NCBI GenBank assembly: GCA_030602145.1
Contig: JAUWAH010000110.1
Location: forward strand, 1 to 7,372
DNA: 7,372 nucleotides
DNA from: Desulfobulbus sp.
GTDB lineage: Bacteria; Desulfobacterota; Desulfobulbia; Desulfobulbales; Desulfobulbaceae
Direction of reading: 5' to 3'
A program made the translations under genes and the position numbers. A model generated the notes under the pieces. The model searched no databases. It saw only the letters and a list, made by a program, of their open reading frames with translations, and was not told where the DNA came from. Positions 1-6,534 of this stretch are shown here, piece after piece (the first letter of the stretch is position 1; each line of letters starts with the position of its first letter).

Positions 1-2319
1 CGCATGCAGGCCGAACAGGCGCTGCGGCGGGAACGGGAGCGGCTAGAGTTCATCATCAATGGTTCGCGGCTCGGCACCTGGGAATGGAACGTGCAGAGCA
101 ACGAAACCGTGTTCAACGAGACCTGGGCGGAGGTGCTCGGCTATCGTCTGGACGAGCTGATGCCCTACAGTTATGCGACCTGGGAACGACTTGTGCATCC
201 AGACGATCTCCATCGGGCCGAGGAGGCGCTGGCCCGGTGCATTCGGGATGAAACGCTCGATTACGACTGCGAGTTCCGCATGCGCCACAAGGACGGCCAC
301 TGGGTCTGGATCCTGGACCGGGGCCGCATTTTGACCCGGGACAGCGCCGGCAAACCGTTGTTGATGTTTGGCACCCATACCGACATCAGCTCCCTGAAGC
401 GTGTCGAGGAGGAGTTGCTTTCGACCAACGAGCTGTTGACCAGGTTCATCAAGAACTCACCCATATATGCCTTCATCAAGGAGGTGACCCCCACCGAGAG
501 CAGGACACTGAAGGCAAGCGACAACTATGAGGAGATGCTCGGCATGCCGGTGGCCGAAATGCTCGGCAAGACCATGGACGAACTGTTTCCGGCCTCCCTG
601 GCGGCTTCGATGACCGCGGACGACTGGCGGGTCGCCTCCGGGGACGAGATCCTCCATGTGGACGAGGAGTTCAACGGCCGCAGCTACACCACCATCAAGT
701 TCCCGATCCGTTTGGGCGAGAAGAAACTGCTGGCCGGCTACACCATTGACCTGACCGAACAGCGAATGGCCGAGGCGGCCCTGCGGGAAAGCGTGGCCAC
801 CTTCCGTAACATCGTCCAGGCTTCGCCCATGGGAATTTACATCTACCGGCTGGAGGACGACGGCCGGTTGATCTTCACCGGCGCCAATCCGGCCGCCGAC
901 AGGCTGTTGGGGATGGATCATTCCCTGTTTATCGGCCTGCCCATCGAGAAGGCCTTTCCGGGCCTGCGTGAGACCGACATCCCCGAACAGTACTGCCGGG
1001 TGGTCAACAGCGGTGAAAGCTGGCAGAGCGAGTCGGTCCAGTATGACGACGGCGTTGTCAGCGGCACGTTCGAGGTCCATGCCTTCCGGATGGCGCCGGG
1101 CCGCCTGGCGGTGCTGTTCAACGACATCACCGATCGCAAACGGGCGGAGGAAGAGAAGGAGAAGTTGCAGACCCAGTTGATCCAGGTGCAGAAAATGGAT
1201 TCGATTGGTCGCTTGGCAGGTGGTGTGGCCCATGATTTCAACAACATGCTCGGCGTGATTTTGGGACATTGCGAACTGGCCTTAAACCGGGTCGACGAGG
1301 CCCACCCGCTTTACGCGGGCCTGGAAAACATCCGCAAGGCAGCGGAACGGTCCGCCGAATTGACCCGGCAGCTCTTGGCCTTTGCCCGCAAGCAGACCGT
1401 CGCTCCCAGGGTGATCGATCTCAACGAGACGGTGGCCGGGATGCTGGACATGCTGCGGCGGCTGATCGGCGAGGACATCGATCTGGCCTGGCGACCAGGC
1501 GAAGGGTTGGGCGCGGTGCGGATCGACCCCTCCCAGCTCGATCAGATCCTGGTCAACCTGTTCGTCAACGCCCGGGATGCCATCGGCGACACCGGCAAGG
1601 TCACCATTGAGACGGCGGCGGTCACGGTGGATACGCGCTATTGCAGCGGGCATGCCGATGTCCTGGCCGGCGAGTACATACTCCTGGCGGTGAGCGATGA
1701 CGGCTGCGGCATGGATGCCGACCTGCTTGCCCACCTGTTCGAGCCGTTTTTCACCACCAAGGAGATGGGCAAGGGAACCGGCCTGGGGCTGGCCACGGTC
1801 TACGGCATCGTCAAGCAGAACGGCGGGTTTGTCAACGTCTACAGCGAGCCGGGACAGGGTACGACCTTCAAGATCTATCTGCCCCGCCATCAAGCGGCGG
1901 CCCAGGAGGCGTTGCCTGCGGAGAGCGAGCCGGCCGCCGCCGGCACCGAAACCATCCTGTTGGTGGAGGACGAGCCCATGATCCTGGACCTGACCACGGC
2001 GATACTCCAGAATCTGGGGTACACCGTTCTGGCCGCCACCGGTCCCGACGAGGCCCTGCGGCTGGCCCGCGACCATGACGGTTCCATCCACCTGCTGATG
2101 ACCGACGTGGTCATGCCCGGCATGAACGGCCGACAACTGGCCAGGGAGTTGGCCGCGCACATCCCAAATCTGGCCTGCCTGTTCATGTCCGGGTACACCG
2201 CCAACGTCACCGCCCACCACGGCGTCCTCGACCACGGGGTCCACTTCATCCAGAAGCCCTTTACCTTGCACATCCTGGCCGCCAAGGTGCGGGAAGCGCT
2301 GGCCGCCGGAGCAGCCTGA
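1..2319 (+). CDS. Hybrid sensor histidine kinase/response regulator with three PAS domains (5'-partial)
   Basis: Cytoplasmic signalling protein that autophosphorylates on His and passes the phosphate to its own receiver. Numbering from the ATG at position 4, the order is PAS/PAC 1 (about 14-129), PAS 2 (147-252), PAS 3 (265-377), a charged coiled-coil linker (378-400), HisKA with H-box VAHDFNN (His410), HATPase (N-box VNARDA around N522, G1 DDGCGM 565-570, G2 GKGTGLGL 589-596) and a receiver (acidic pair E655/D656, phospho-acceptor D701, S729, K751). There is no DNA-binding output domain. The reading frame is open to base 1, and the first residues (MQAEQALRRERERL) look like the linker that normally follows an earlier PAS domain. 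The ATG at 4 is therefore probably internal, and sensor or membrane parts may lie upstream. No membrane segment is visible in this part. The H-box resembles NtrB-type kinases. The signal and the target are unknown; the convergent transporter gene is not obviously a partner. Confidence 0.95.
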   Translation, partial: RMQAEQALRRERERLEFIINGSRLGTWEWNVQSNETVFNETWAEVLGYRLDELMPYSYATWERLVHPDDLHRAEEALARCIRDETLDYDCEFRMRHKDGHWVWILDRGRILTRDSAGKPLLMFGTHTDISSLKRVEEELLSTNELLTRFIKNSPIYAFIKEVTPTESRTLKASDNYEEMLGMPVAEMLGKTMDELFPASLAASMTADDWRVASGDEILHVDEEFNGRSYTTIKFPIRLGEKKLLAGYTIDLTEQRMAEAALRESVATFRNIVQASPMGIYIYRLEDDGRLIFTGANPAADRLLGMDHSLFIGLPIEKAFPGLRETDIPEQYCRVVNSGESWQSESVQYDDGVVSGTFEVHAFRMAPGRLAVLFNDITDRKRAEEEKEKLQTQLIQVQKMDSIGRLAGGVAHDFNNMLGVILGHCELALNRVDEAHPLYAGLENIRKAAERSAELTRQLLAFARKQTVAPRVIDLNETVAGMLDMLRRLIGEDIDLAWRPGEGLGAVRIDPSQLDQILVNLFVNARDAIGDTGKVTIETAAVTVDTRYCSGHADVLAGEYILLAVSDDGCGMDADLLAHLFEPFFTTKEMGKGTGLGLATVYGIVKQNGGFVNVYSEPGQGTTFKIYLPRHQAAAQEALPAESEPAAAGTETILLVEDEPMILDLTTAILQNLGYTVLAATGPDEALRLARDHDGSIHLLMTDVVMPGMNGRQLARELAAHIPNLACLFMSGYTANVTAHHGVLDHGVHFIQKPFTLHILAAKVREALAAGAA

Positions 2320-2324
2320 GAGGG

Positions 2325-2343
2325 GGCGAGCATGCCGCTCGCC
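2325..2343. terminator. Perfect 7-bp hairpin after the kinase gene; candidate terminator without T-tract
   Basis: GGCGAGC (2325-2331) and GCTCGCC (2337-2343) pair perfectly around a 5-base loop, starting 6 bases after the kinase stop codon. No run of T follows on either strand, so it is not a classical intrinsic terminator. It could still stop transcription or protect the mRNA 3' end between the two convergent genes. Confidence 0.35.
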
Positions 2344-2376
2344 TGCGCACCGTGCCGCGGCCCCGGTCGGGCACCC

Positions 2377-2410
2377 GGCCAACACCGCGAACCGGTCGGT
2401 CCGTTTGGCC
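2377..2410 (-). terminator. Candidate hairpin just downstream of the transporter gene
   Basis: On the minus strand, six bases past the transporter stop codon, GGCCAA (complement of 2405-2410) pairs with TTGGCC (complement of 2377-2382). Inside the loop, CGGACC and GGTTCG form a second 6-bp stem (one G-T pair) around a 4-base loop. No T-run follows. This is structure only; a terminator role is inferred from its place. Confidence 0.25.
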
Positions 2411-2415
2411 TTGTC

Positions 2416-3132
2416 CTAACGTGCCAGCATCATGACCCCCAGGGCCATCAGCAGCACATAGACAAGTTGCAGGTAGGTGCGGCGGTTGATCCGGTCGCTG
2501 ATCCGCGAACCCATATAGGTGCCACAGAGGACGAACGGCACGGTGGTGGCAAAGGCGGTCAGTGTCTCGGAAGTGATCATGCCGCTGCCGGCGTGGACCG
2601 CGGCGGTGATGTAGCCGTTGAGGACGAAAAAGCCGGTGAGGGCGGCTTTGATCTCGTCCTTCTTCCAGTCGGTGAGGGTGGTGTAGATGATCACCGGCGG
2701 CCCGCCGGCGCCCACCGAGGCGGTGATGGCGCCGGAGAAGAAACCGGCGATGTAGCCCCAGATGACCGGCGGGTTGAGCGGCCTGGGACGGATGGTCAGG
2801 TTGACCGCGCTGATGATGAGCAAGAGCAGGCCGAGCAGCCGGCTGATCATGACCGGGTCGGCCGCCTTGAGCAGCAAGGTGCCGGCGACCACGCCGGGCA
2901 GGCTGCCGATGAGCATGGGCAGGATCCTGCGCCGGTCGAGGCAATGACGGAGTTGATAGGCCATGGCCGTGGTGATGGCCAGGCCGCAGAGGATGGAAAG
3001 CGGCACGGCACTCTTGATGTCCATGAGCAGGCAGAGCAGGGGGATGGCCACCAGGCCGCCGCCGAACCCGGTCAGCCCCTGGATCAGGCCGGCGAGGAGG
3101 AAGATGAGGCCGGAAAGGAGGAGAACGGTCAT
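2416..3132 (-). CDS. TauE/SafE family transporter (sulfite/organosulfonate exporter-like membrane protein)
   Basis: Integral inner-membrane protein of 238 residues, close to the usual length for the family. Known or proposed substrates of the family are sulfite, sulfoacetate and other small sulfur-containing or organic anions; the substrate here is unknown. It shows the internal duplication typical of the family: a Gly-rich GLTGFGGGLVAIP motif in the first half (residues 19-31) and a second SVGAGGPPVIIY motif (139-150). Hydrophobic stretches lie at about 2-36, 43-60, 71-89, 97-113, 122-152, 164-182, 190-208 and 218-236. The N-terminus begins directly in the first hydrophobic helix, as is common in this family. 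No clear Shine-Dalgarno sequence precedes the ATG, and the frame stays open upstream (residues ITSALLRAIA), so a slightly earlier non-ATG start is possible. The gene converges on the kinase gene and diverges from the five-gene cluster; whether it serves that cluster is inference. Confidence 0.9.
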   Translation of the reverse strand: MTVLLLSGLIFLLAGLIQGLTGFGGGLVAIPLLCLLMDIKSAVPLSILCGLAITTAMAYQLRHCLDRRRILPMLIGSLPGVVAGTLLLKAADPVMISRLLGLLLLIISAVNLTIRPRPLNPPVIWGYIAGFFSGAITASVGAGGPPVIIYTTLTDWKKDEIKAALTGFFVLNGYITAAVHAGSGMITSETLTAFATTVPFVLCGTYMGSRISDRINRRTYLQLVYVLLMALGVMMLAR

Positions 3133-3164
3133 GGCGATGGCCCGAAGGAGCGCTGAGGTGATCA

Positions 3165-3206
3165 GGGGCGGCCGCGCCGGTCGGTGACCGATGGCGCGCC
3201 GGCCCC
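3165..3206. promoter_or_regulatory. Imperfect dyad and palindrome cluster between transporter promoter and start codon
   Basis: Nested inverted arms share one centre: GGGGC (3165-3169) with GCCCC (3202-3206), CGCGCC (3173-3178) with GGCGCG (3193-3198), and TCGGT (3181-3185) with ACCGA (3187-3191). Two 8-base perfect palindromes, GCGGCCGC (3168-3175) and GGCGCGCC (3193-3200), flank the central TCGGTGACCGA. The block abuts the predicted -10 element of the transporter gene. It may be a repressor operator or, for the transcribed inner part, a leader hairpin. The pairing is seen; the function is inferred. Confidence 0.4.
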
Positions 3207-3236
3207 ACTATAGAGGAAAGACCGAGGTTTCTTCAA
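3207..3236 (-). promoter_or_regulatory. Sigma70-like promoter for the TauE/SafE transporter gene
   Basis: Read on the minus strand, TTGAAG (complement of 3231-3236; 4 of 6 match to TTGACA) is followed by an 18-base spacer and TATAGT (complement of 3207-3212; 5 of 6 match to TATAAT). Transcription would start near position 3200, giving a leader of about 68 bases before the transporter ATG. It is the best promoter-like match I found in the divergent region. Confidence 0.5.
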
Positions 3237-3362
3237 CCAGTATCCCCACAGCGGACGGCACCTTTCTTTTTCATGACGCGGGCCAATTTTTCTTCCCCAA
3301 GGGGTGCTTTTTCGGATAAGCACAGAGCATCGGCCAGGAAAACGCATCCGCCACCAAGCGTC
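3237..3362. other. Upstream half of the divergent region; AT-richer, presumed promoter area of the five-gene cluster
   Basis: This stretch is richer in A/T than its surroundings, with T-runs near 3264-3271, 3287-3291 and 3308-3312 and a short CCCCAAGGGG stem (3295-3304). The rightward gene cluster must be transcribed from here or from within the transporter gene, but no convincing -35/-10 pair is visible on the plus strand. GATAAG (3315-3320) is a weak -10 candidate with no good -35 partner. The plus-strand frame is open from an ATG at 3304, but that part does not look like protein. Confidence 0.3.
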
Positions 3363-3369
3363 AGGAGGG
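3363..3369 (+). promoter_or_regulatory. Strong ribosome binding site fixing the amidohydrolase start
   Basis: AGGAGGG lies 6 bases before the ATG at 3376. It is the strongest Shine-Dalgarno match in the window and argues against the in-frame ATG at 3304, which lacks one and would add 24 residues unlike the protein family. Confidence 0.85.
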
Positions 3370-3375
3370 TCAGTT

Positions 3376-4167
3376 ATGGTTGCAGCCCGGATCATCGACA
3401 GCCATATCCACTGCGGCACCCAGCATGTCCATCTGCCCATCGACACCATCAGGCCGCTGCTCAGGGAGGCCGGCATCACCGAGGCCTGCCTGTTTGCTCC
3501 GGTGGAGGACATCTACGACCGCGACGACTTCCACTTCCAGGACAACGGCGCCTGGCAGCGGACCCGGCGGGCCGCCAACCGCTACCTGCTCGACCTGGCC
3601 GACCAGGGCGAACCGATTTTTCCCTACCTGTTCGTCTGGAACGATTTCGCCATCGACGAACTGCGTCGTCCCTATCGGGGCATCAAGTGGCACCGCCATT
3701 CCTATGAGCCCGAGTACCACTACGACAACCCCCGCTGCGCGGCGATGATCGCCGAGATCACCCGGAGGCGTCTGCCCATCGTCCTCGAAGAAAGCTTTGC
3801 CAATACCATCCGCTTCATCGAGCGGCTGGCGCCGGAGGCGGTGATCATCATTCCCCACCTCGGCGGCCTCAACGGTTCCTACCAGGCCCTGGACCAGGCC
3901 GGCATCTGGCGGCGCGCCAATGTCTACGCCGACACGGCCCTGGCCTCGACCGGGGAGATGCGCCATTTTCTCGACCACTACGGCGTGGACAAACTCCTCT
4001 TCGGCTCAGACTTCCCCTTCAGTACCCCGGCCCAGGAGCTGGGCAAGATCCGGCGTCTCAACCTGTCGGCCGGCGATTTCGAGCAGGTGGTCTGCGCCAA
4101 CATCCTCCGGTTGCTCGATGCGGTGGTCACTCCGGACGGGACACCGACACCGCCGGGGACCGATTGA
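3376..4167 (+). CDS. Amidohydrolase-2 family metal-dependent hydrolase (TIM barrel)
   Basis: Predicted cytoplasmic metal-dependent hydrolase or decarboxylase of 263 residues, in the COG2159/PF04909 superfamily. Visible features, numbered from the ATG at 3376: the N-terminal metal motif DSHIH (D8, H10, H12), Lys104 in GIKWHRH, His161 in IPHLGG, and the late-strand Asp212 in GSDFPF. The segment LPIVLEES (133-140) falls where many relatives have a metal-binding His at a strand end; here Glu138 and Glu139 occupy the place. The length is at the short end for the family. There is no signal peptide. The first gene of a five-gene run, it has a strong ribosome binding site and ends 26 bases before the next start. 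The superfamily assignment is firm, but the substrate is unknown: family members act on amides, lactones and aromatic carboxylates. A proline/threonine-rich tail (253-263) follows the conserved domain. Confidence 0.88.
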   Translation: MVAARIIDSHIHCGTQHVHLPIDTIRPLLREAGITEACLFAPVEDIYDRDDFHFQDNGAWQRTRRAANRYLLDLADQGEPIFPYLFVWNDFAIDELRRPYRGIKWHRHSYEPEYHYDNPRCAAMIAEITRRRLPIVLEESFANTIRFIERLAPEAVIIIPHLGGLNGSYQALDQAGIWRRANVYADTALASTGEMRHFLDHYGVDKLLFGSDFPFSTPAQELGKIRRLNLSAGDFEQVVCANILRLLDAVVTPDGTPTPPGTD

Positions 4168-4193
4168 CCCCATCCTTTTTTTGAGGTGCATCC

Positions 4194-4637
4194 ATGCGCT
4201 ACTCCGAGGCCCGACCGGGCCGGGTCTTCATCCTGCGACTGGAGGACGGCGACATCGTCCATGAAACCATCGAGCAGTTTGCCCTCGACCACCAGATCGA
4301 GGCGGCCTCGCTCATCGTGGTGGGCGGTGCCGACCGGGGCAGCCGGCTGGTGGTCGGGCCGCGTGAGGATCGCGGCCTGCCCCTGGCACCGATGCACCAT
4401 GAGTTGGCGCAGGTCCATGAGGTGGCCGGGGTGGGGACGATGTTTCGCGACGAGGACGGTGTCCCCCTTGTCCACCTGCACATGGCCTGCGGGCGCCGGG
4501 ACAGTACCATCACCGGCTGCATCCGCACCGGGGTCAAGGTCTGGCACGTCATGGAGATCATTGTTCACGAACTGGTCGGCAGCAGCGCTAAACGGGTGGT
4601 GGAAGAACCCCTTGGCCTCAAGCTGCTGCGGCCGTAA
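4194..4637 (+). CDS. PPC/DUF296 domain protein
   Basis: Small single-domain protein of 147 residues that covers little beyond a PPC (plant and prokaryote conserved, DUF296) domain. Typical features are the N-terminal strand RPGRVFILRLEDGD (7-20), the helix and strand EAASLIVVGGADRGS (36-50), the conserved PLVHLHMACGRRDSTITG (91-108) and the closing strand VKVWHVMEIIVHEL (114-127). H94 and H96 (HxH) with H118 could form a metal site; from memory, some prokaryotic members bind metal and form trimers. In plants the domain occurs with AT-hook DNA-binding motifs, but no AT-hook or other DNA-binding segment is present here, so a label of 'DNA-binding protein' would be poorly supported. GAGGTG (4183-4188) precedes the start. 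It sits between two metabolic enzyme genes, which favours an enzymatic or ligand-binding role. The actual function is unknown. Confidence 0.85.
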   Translation: MRYSEARPGRVFILRLEDGDIVHETIEQFALDHQIEAASLIVVGGADRGSRLVVGPREDRGLPLAPMHHELAQVHEVAGVGTMFRDEDGVPLVHLHMACGRRDSTITGCIRTGVKVWHVMEIIVHELVGSSAKRVVEEPLGLKLLRP

Positions 4638-4669
4638 TCCACCTTTCCACCCATCCTTAGGAGATCGTC

Positions 4670-5449
4670 ATGGCATACACCCATCTGATCGCCACCGGCG
4701 GCGAGCGGTTTGTCGGCACCATCACCCTCAACCGTCCCGATCACCTCAACACCTTCAACAGTCTTCTGGCCACCGAACTCACCCGGGCCCTCTTGGCCAT
4801 GGACGGCGATCCCGCCGTGCGGGTGGTACTCGTCAAGGGGGCGGGCAAGGCGTTCTGCGCCGGCATCGACATCAACGAGTTGGCCGGCAAGACCGCCATG
4901 GAATACCGGGCCTGGATCGAGCACATGCAGCAGCCGCTGCTCACCATCTCCCGGATGAAGAAACCGGTGATCGCCCAGGTGCACGGCGTGGCCGCCGCCA
5001 ATGGCCTGGGCTTGGCTGCCGCCGCCGATTTGGTGATTGCCGCCGCCGATGCCAAGATGGGGTTGACCGCCATCAATGTCGGCTTGAACTGCGTCGGTCC
5101 GGTCATTCCGGTAGCCCGCTGCGTGGGCCGCAAGAAGGCCCTCGAATTGCTCCTGTTCGGTGACCTGATCAAGGCGCCGGAGGCCCGGGAGTTGGGCCTG
5201 GTCAACCGGGTGGTGGACAAGGAGGTTCTGGAGGCCGAGGCCATGGCCTGGGCCGAGACCCTGGCCGCCAAGAGTCCGCTGGCGGTGCAGATCGCCAAAA
5301 AAGGGTTCTACGCCGCCGAGGACCTGGCCTATGAACGCCAGTTCGACCTGATGAACGAGGCCTTTGCCCGGCTCTGCACCACCGACGATGCCAAGGAAGG
5401 TGTCCGGGCCTTTCTGGACAAACGGCCGCCCCGCTGGCAGGAACGATAG
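4670..5449 (+). CDS. Crotonase-fold protein (enoyl-CoA hydratase/isomerase family) lacking both classical catalytic Glu
   Basis: Predicted cytoplasmic acyl-CoA enzyme of 259 residues, the normal length for the family. The crotonase signature is clear: NRPDHLNTFN (21-30), the oxyanion-hole segment GAGKAFCAGIDINEL (57-71), KKPVIAQVHGVAAANGLGLA (97-116), and the C-terminal trimerisation part from about 200 on. Aligned by eye to rat mitochondrial hydratase, Glu144 (GGGCEL) corresponds to Gly114 and Glu164 (QPE) to Ala134. Standard hydration of enoyl-CoA is therefore unlikely by the known mechanism. The region NVGLNCVGPVIPVAR (136-150) and the end FLDKRPPRW recall the ECHDC3-like subgroup, from memory. 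AGGAG (4659-4663) lies 6 bases before the ATG. The gene lies 32 bases after the PPC gene. Acyl-CoA binding is likely; the reaction is unknown. Confidence 0.9.
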   Translation: MAYTHLIATGGERFVGTITLNRPDHLNTFNSLLATELTRALLAMDGDPAVRVVLVKGAGKAFCAGIDINELAGKTAMEYRAWIEHMQQPLLTISRMKKPVIAQVHGVAAANGLGLAAAADLVIAAADAKMGLTAINVGLNCVGPVIPVARCVGRKKALELLLFGDLIKAPEARELGLVNRVVDKEVLEAEAMAWAETLAAKSPLAVQIAKKGFYAAEDLAYERQFDLMNEAFARLCTTDDAKEGVRAFLDKRPPRWQER

Positions 5450-5510
5450 CCTGCCGGTGCGTGACTGGCCGGCCTGACCACCGCCGAAAAAACCAACCTG
5501 CAACCAATGA

Positions 5511-6533
5511 ATGAATAAGAACCCACTGCCCATGACCGTGCCCGACCTGCTCAAACTGGCCAGCGGCTGCTGGAAACCCTGTACCCTGCATGCCGGCGTC
5601 AAGCTGGATGTCTTCAGCCATCTGGCCACCGCACCGATGACGGCGGCGGACCTGGCCGAACGCATCTGCGTCGATCCCCGGGGGCTCGATCAGCTCCTCC
5701 ACGCCCTGGTCGCCATGGAACTGCTGGACAAGCAGGACGATCGGTTCGTTGCCACTTCCTTCAGCGCCGATCACCTGGCCAGGCAGTCCCCCCGGTACCT
5801 GGGCCACATCATCCTCCATCATCATTTTCTGGTCGATGGTTGGAGCCGATTGGACGAGGCGGTTCGCACCGGCCGGCCGGTCCGCAACCGGTCGTCCCAC
5901 GCCAACGATGGTATCGAGCGGCAAAGTTTTCTGCTGGGCATGTACAACCTGGCCACGCAACTGGCTCCCGGAATCGCGGCGGCCGTCGATCTCGAAGGCC
6001 GGCACCGACTCCTCGATCTGGCCGGCGGTCCCGGCACCTACGCCATCCACTTCTGCCACCACAACCCATCGTTGACCGCGGTGATTTTCGACCTGCCGAC
6101 CACCCGCCCCTTTGCCGAGCAGACAGTGGCCAGCCACGGTCTGGCTGACCGGATCGGATTTGTCGGCGGCGATGTGGTCCACGATCCCATCGGCTCCGGC
6201 TTCGATGCGGTCTGGATCTCCCATCTCCTCCACAGCGAGGGTCCGGAGACCTGCGCCGCCATCGTTGCCAAGGCGGCCGCAGCCCTGGACGAGGGCGGCG
6301 TCTTGTTCATTCAGGAGTTCATCCTTGACGACAGTCGCACCGCCCCCATCCATCCCGCCCTCTTTGCCCTCAACATGCTCATCGGCACCCCCGAAGGACG
6401 CGCCTACGCCCAGGGCGAGCTGACCGCGATGATGGCAGGAGCCGGACTGACGGCGGTGCGCCGGCTGCCGATCGACCTGCCCAACGGTGCCGGCATCCTG
6501 GCGGCAGAACGAAAACCCGCCGACCGGAGCTGA
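5511..6533 (+). CDS. SAM-dependent O-methyltransferase, winged-helix dimerisation type (acetylserotonin OMT-like)
   Basis: Predicted cytoplasmic methyltransferase of 340 residues, the usual size for the family (PF00891 with an N-terminal dimerisation domain). The winged-helix part spans about 10-85 and includes HAGVKLDVFSHL (27-38) and DPRGLDQLLHALVAMELL (55-72). The Rossmann domain holds SAM motif I, LLDLAGGPGTYA (167-178), the acidic residue D194 in FDLPT, GGDVVHDP (219-226), and ISHLLHSEGPE (236-246). His241 lies at the place of the catalytic base of many family members, although the usual following Asp-Trp is Ser-Glu here. Substrates of relatives are hydroxylated aromatics, polyketides and porphyrin-like compounds; this substrate is unknown. 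No Shine-Dalgarno is visible before the ATG at 5511 or the in-frame ATG at 5532, so the exact start is uncertain. It is separated from the crotonase gene by 61 bases and from the next start by one base. Confidence 0.9.
   Translation: MNKNPLPMTVPDLLKLASGCWKPCTLHAGVKLDVFSHLATAPMTAADLAERICVDPRGLDQLLHALVAMELLDKQDDRFVATSFSADHLARQSPRYLGHIILHHHFLVDGWSRLDEAVRTGRPVRNRSSHANDGIERQSFLLGMYNLATQLAPGIAAAVDLEGRHRLLDLAGGPGTYAIHFCHHNPSLTAVIFDLPTTRPFAEQTVASHGLADRIGFVGGDVVHDPIGSGFDAVWISHLLHSEGPETCAAIVAKAAAALDEGGVLFIQEFILDDSRTAPIHPALFALNMLIGTPEGRAYAQGELTAMMAGAGLTAVRRLPIDLPNGAGILAAERKPADRS
6526..6529 (+). promoter_or_regulatory. Ribosome binding site that decides the MBL-fold gene start
   Basis: GGAG lies 5 bases before the ATG at 6535, inside the last codons of the methyltransferase gene. 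It favours this start over the in-frame ATG at 6487, which would overlap the methyltransferase by 47 bases, and over the ATG at 6541. Confidence 0.6.
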
Positions 6534-6534
6534 T

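Noticed and set aside
1282..2385. Long minus-strand frame opposite the kinase domains
   Set aside because: Composition-driven open frame opposite well-defined HisKA, HATPase and receiver motifs.
2332..3156. Plus-strand frame across the transporter gene
   Set aside because: Translation is charged and repetitive (Gly, Asp, Glu, His) and unlike any family, while the minus strand encodes an evident membrane protein.
3168..3200. NotI- and AscI-like 8-base sites as a sign of a cloning vector
   Set aside because: Such GC-only palindromes occur naturally in high-GC DNA, and the flanking genes continue without any vector-like sequence.
3255..3275. Possible sigma54 promoter (GGCAC followed by a T-run)
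   Set aside because: The GC of the -12 element is missing at the required distance, so the match is only partial.
3304..3375. In-frame N-terminal extension of the amidohydrolase from ATG 3304
   Set aside because: No ribosome binding site, the 24 added residues do not resemble the family, and a strong AGGAGGG stands before the ATG at 3376.
5454..5484. Possible terminator between crotonase and methyltransferase genes (CGGTG paired with CACCG)
   Set aside because: Stem of only 5 bases with a long loop, followed by A rather than T; does not argue for splitting the operon.
4565..5665. Long minus-strand frame opposite the crotonase gene
   Set aside because: No domain signature, overlaps a gene with clear crotonase motifs, and codon pattern follows the plus strand.
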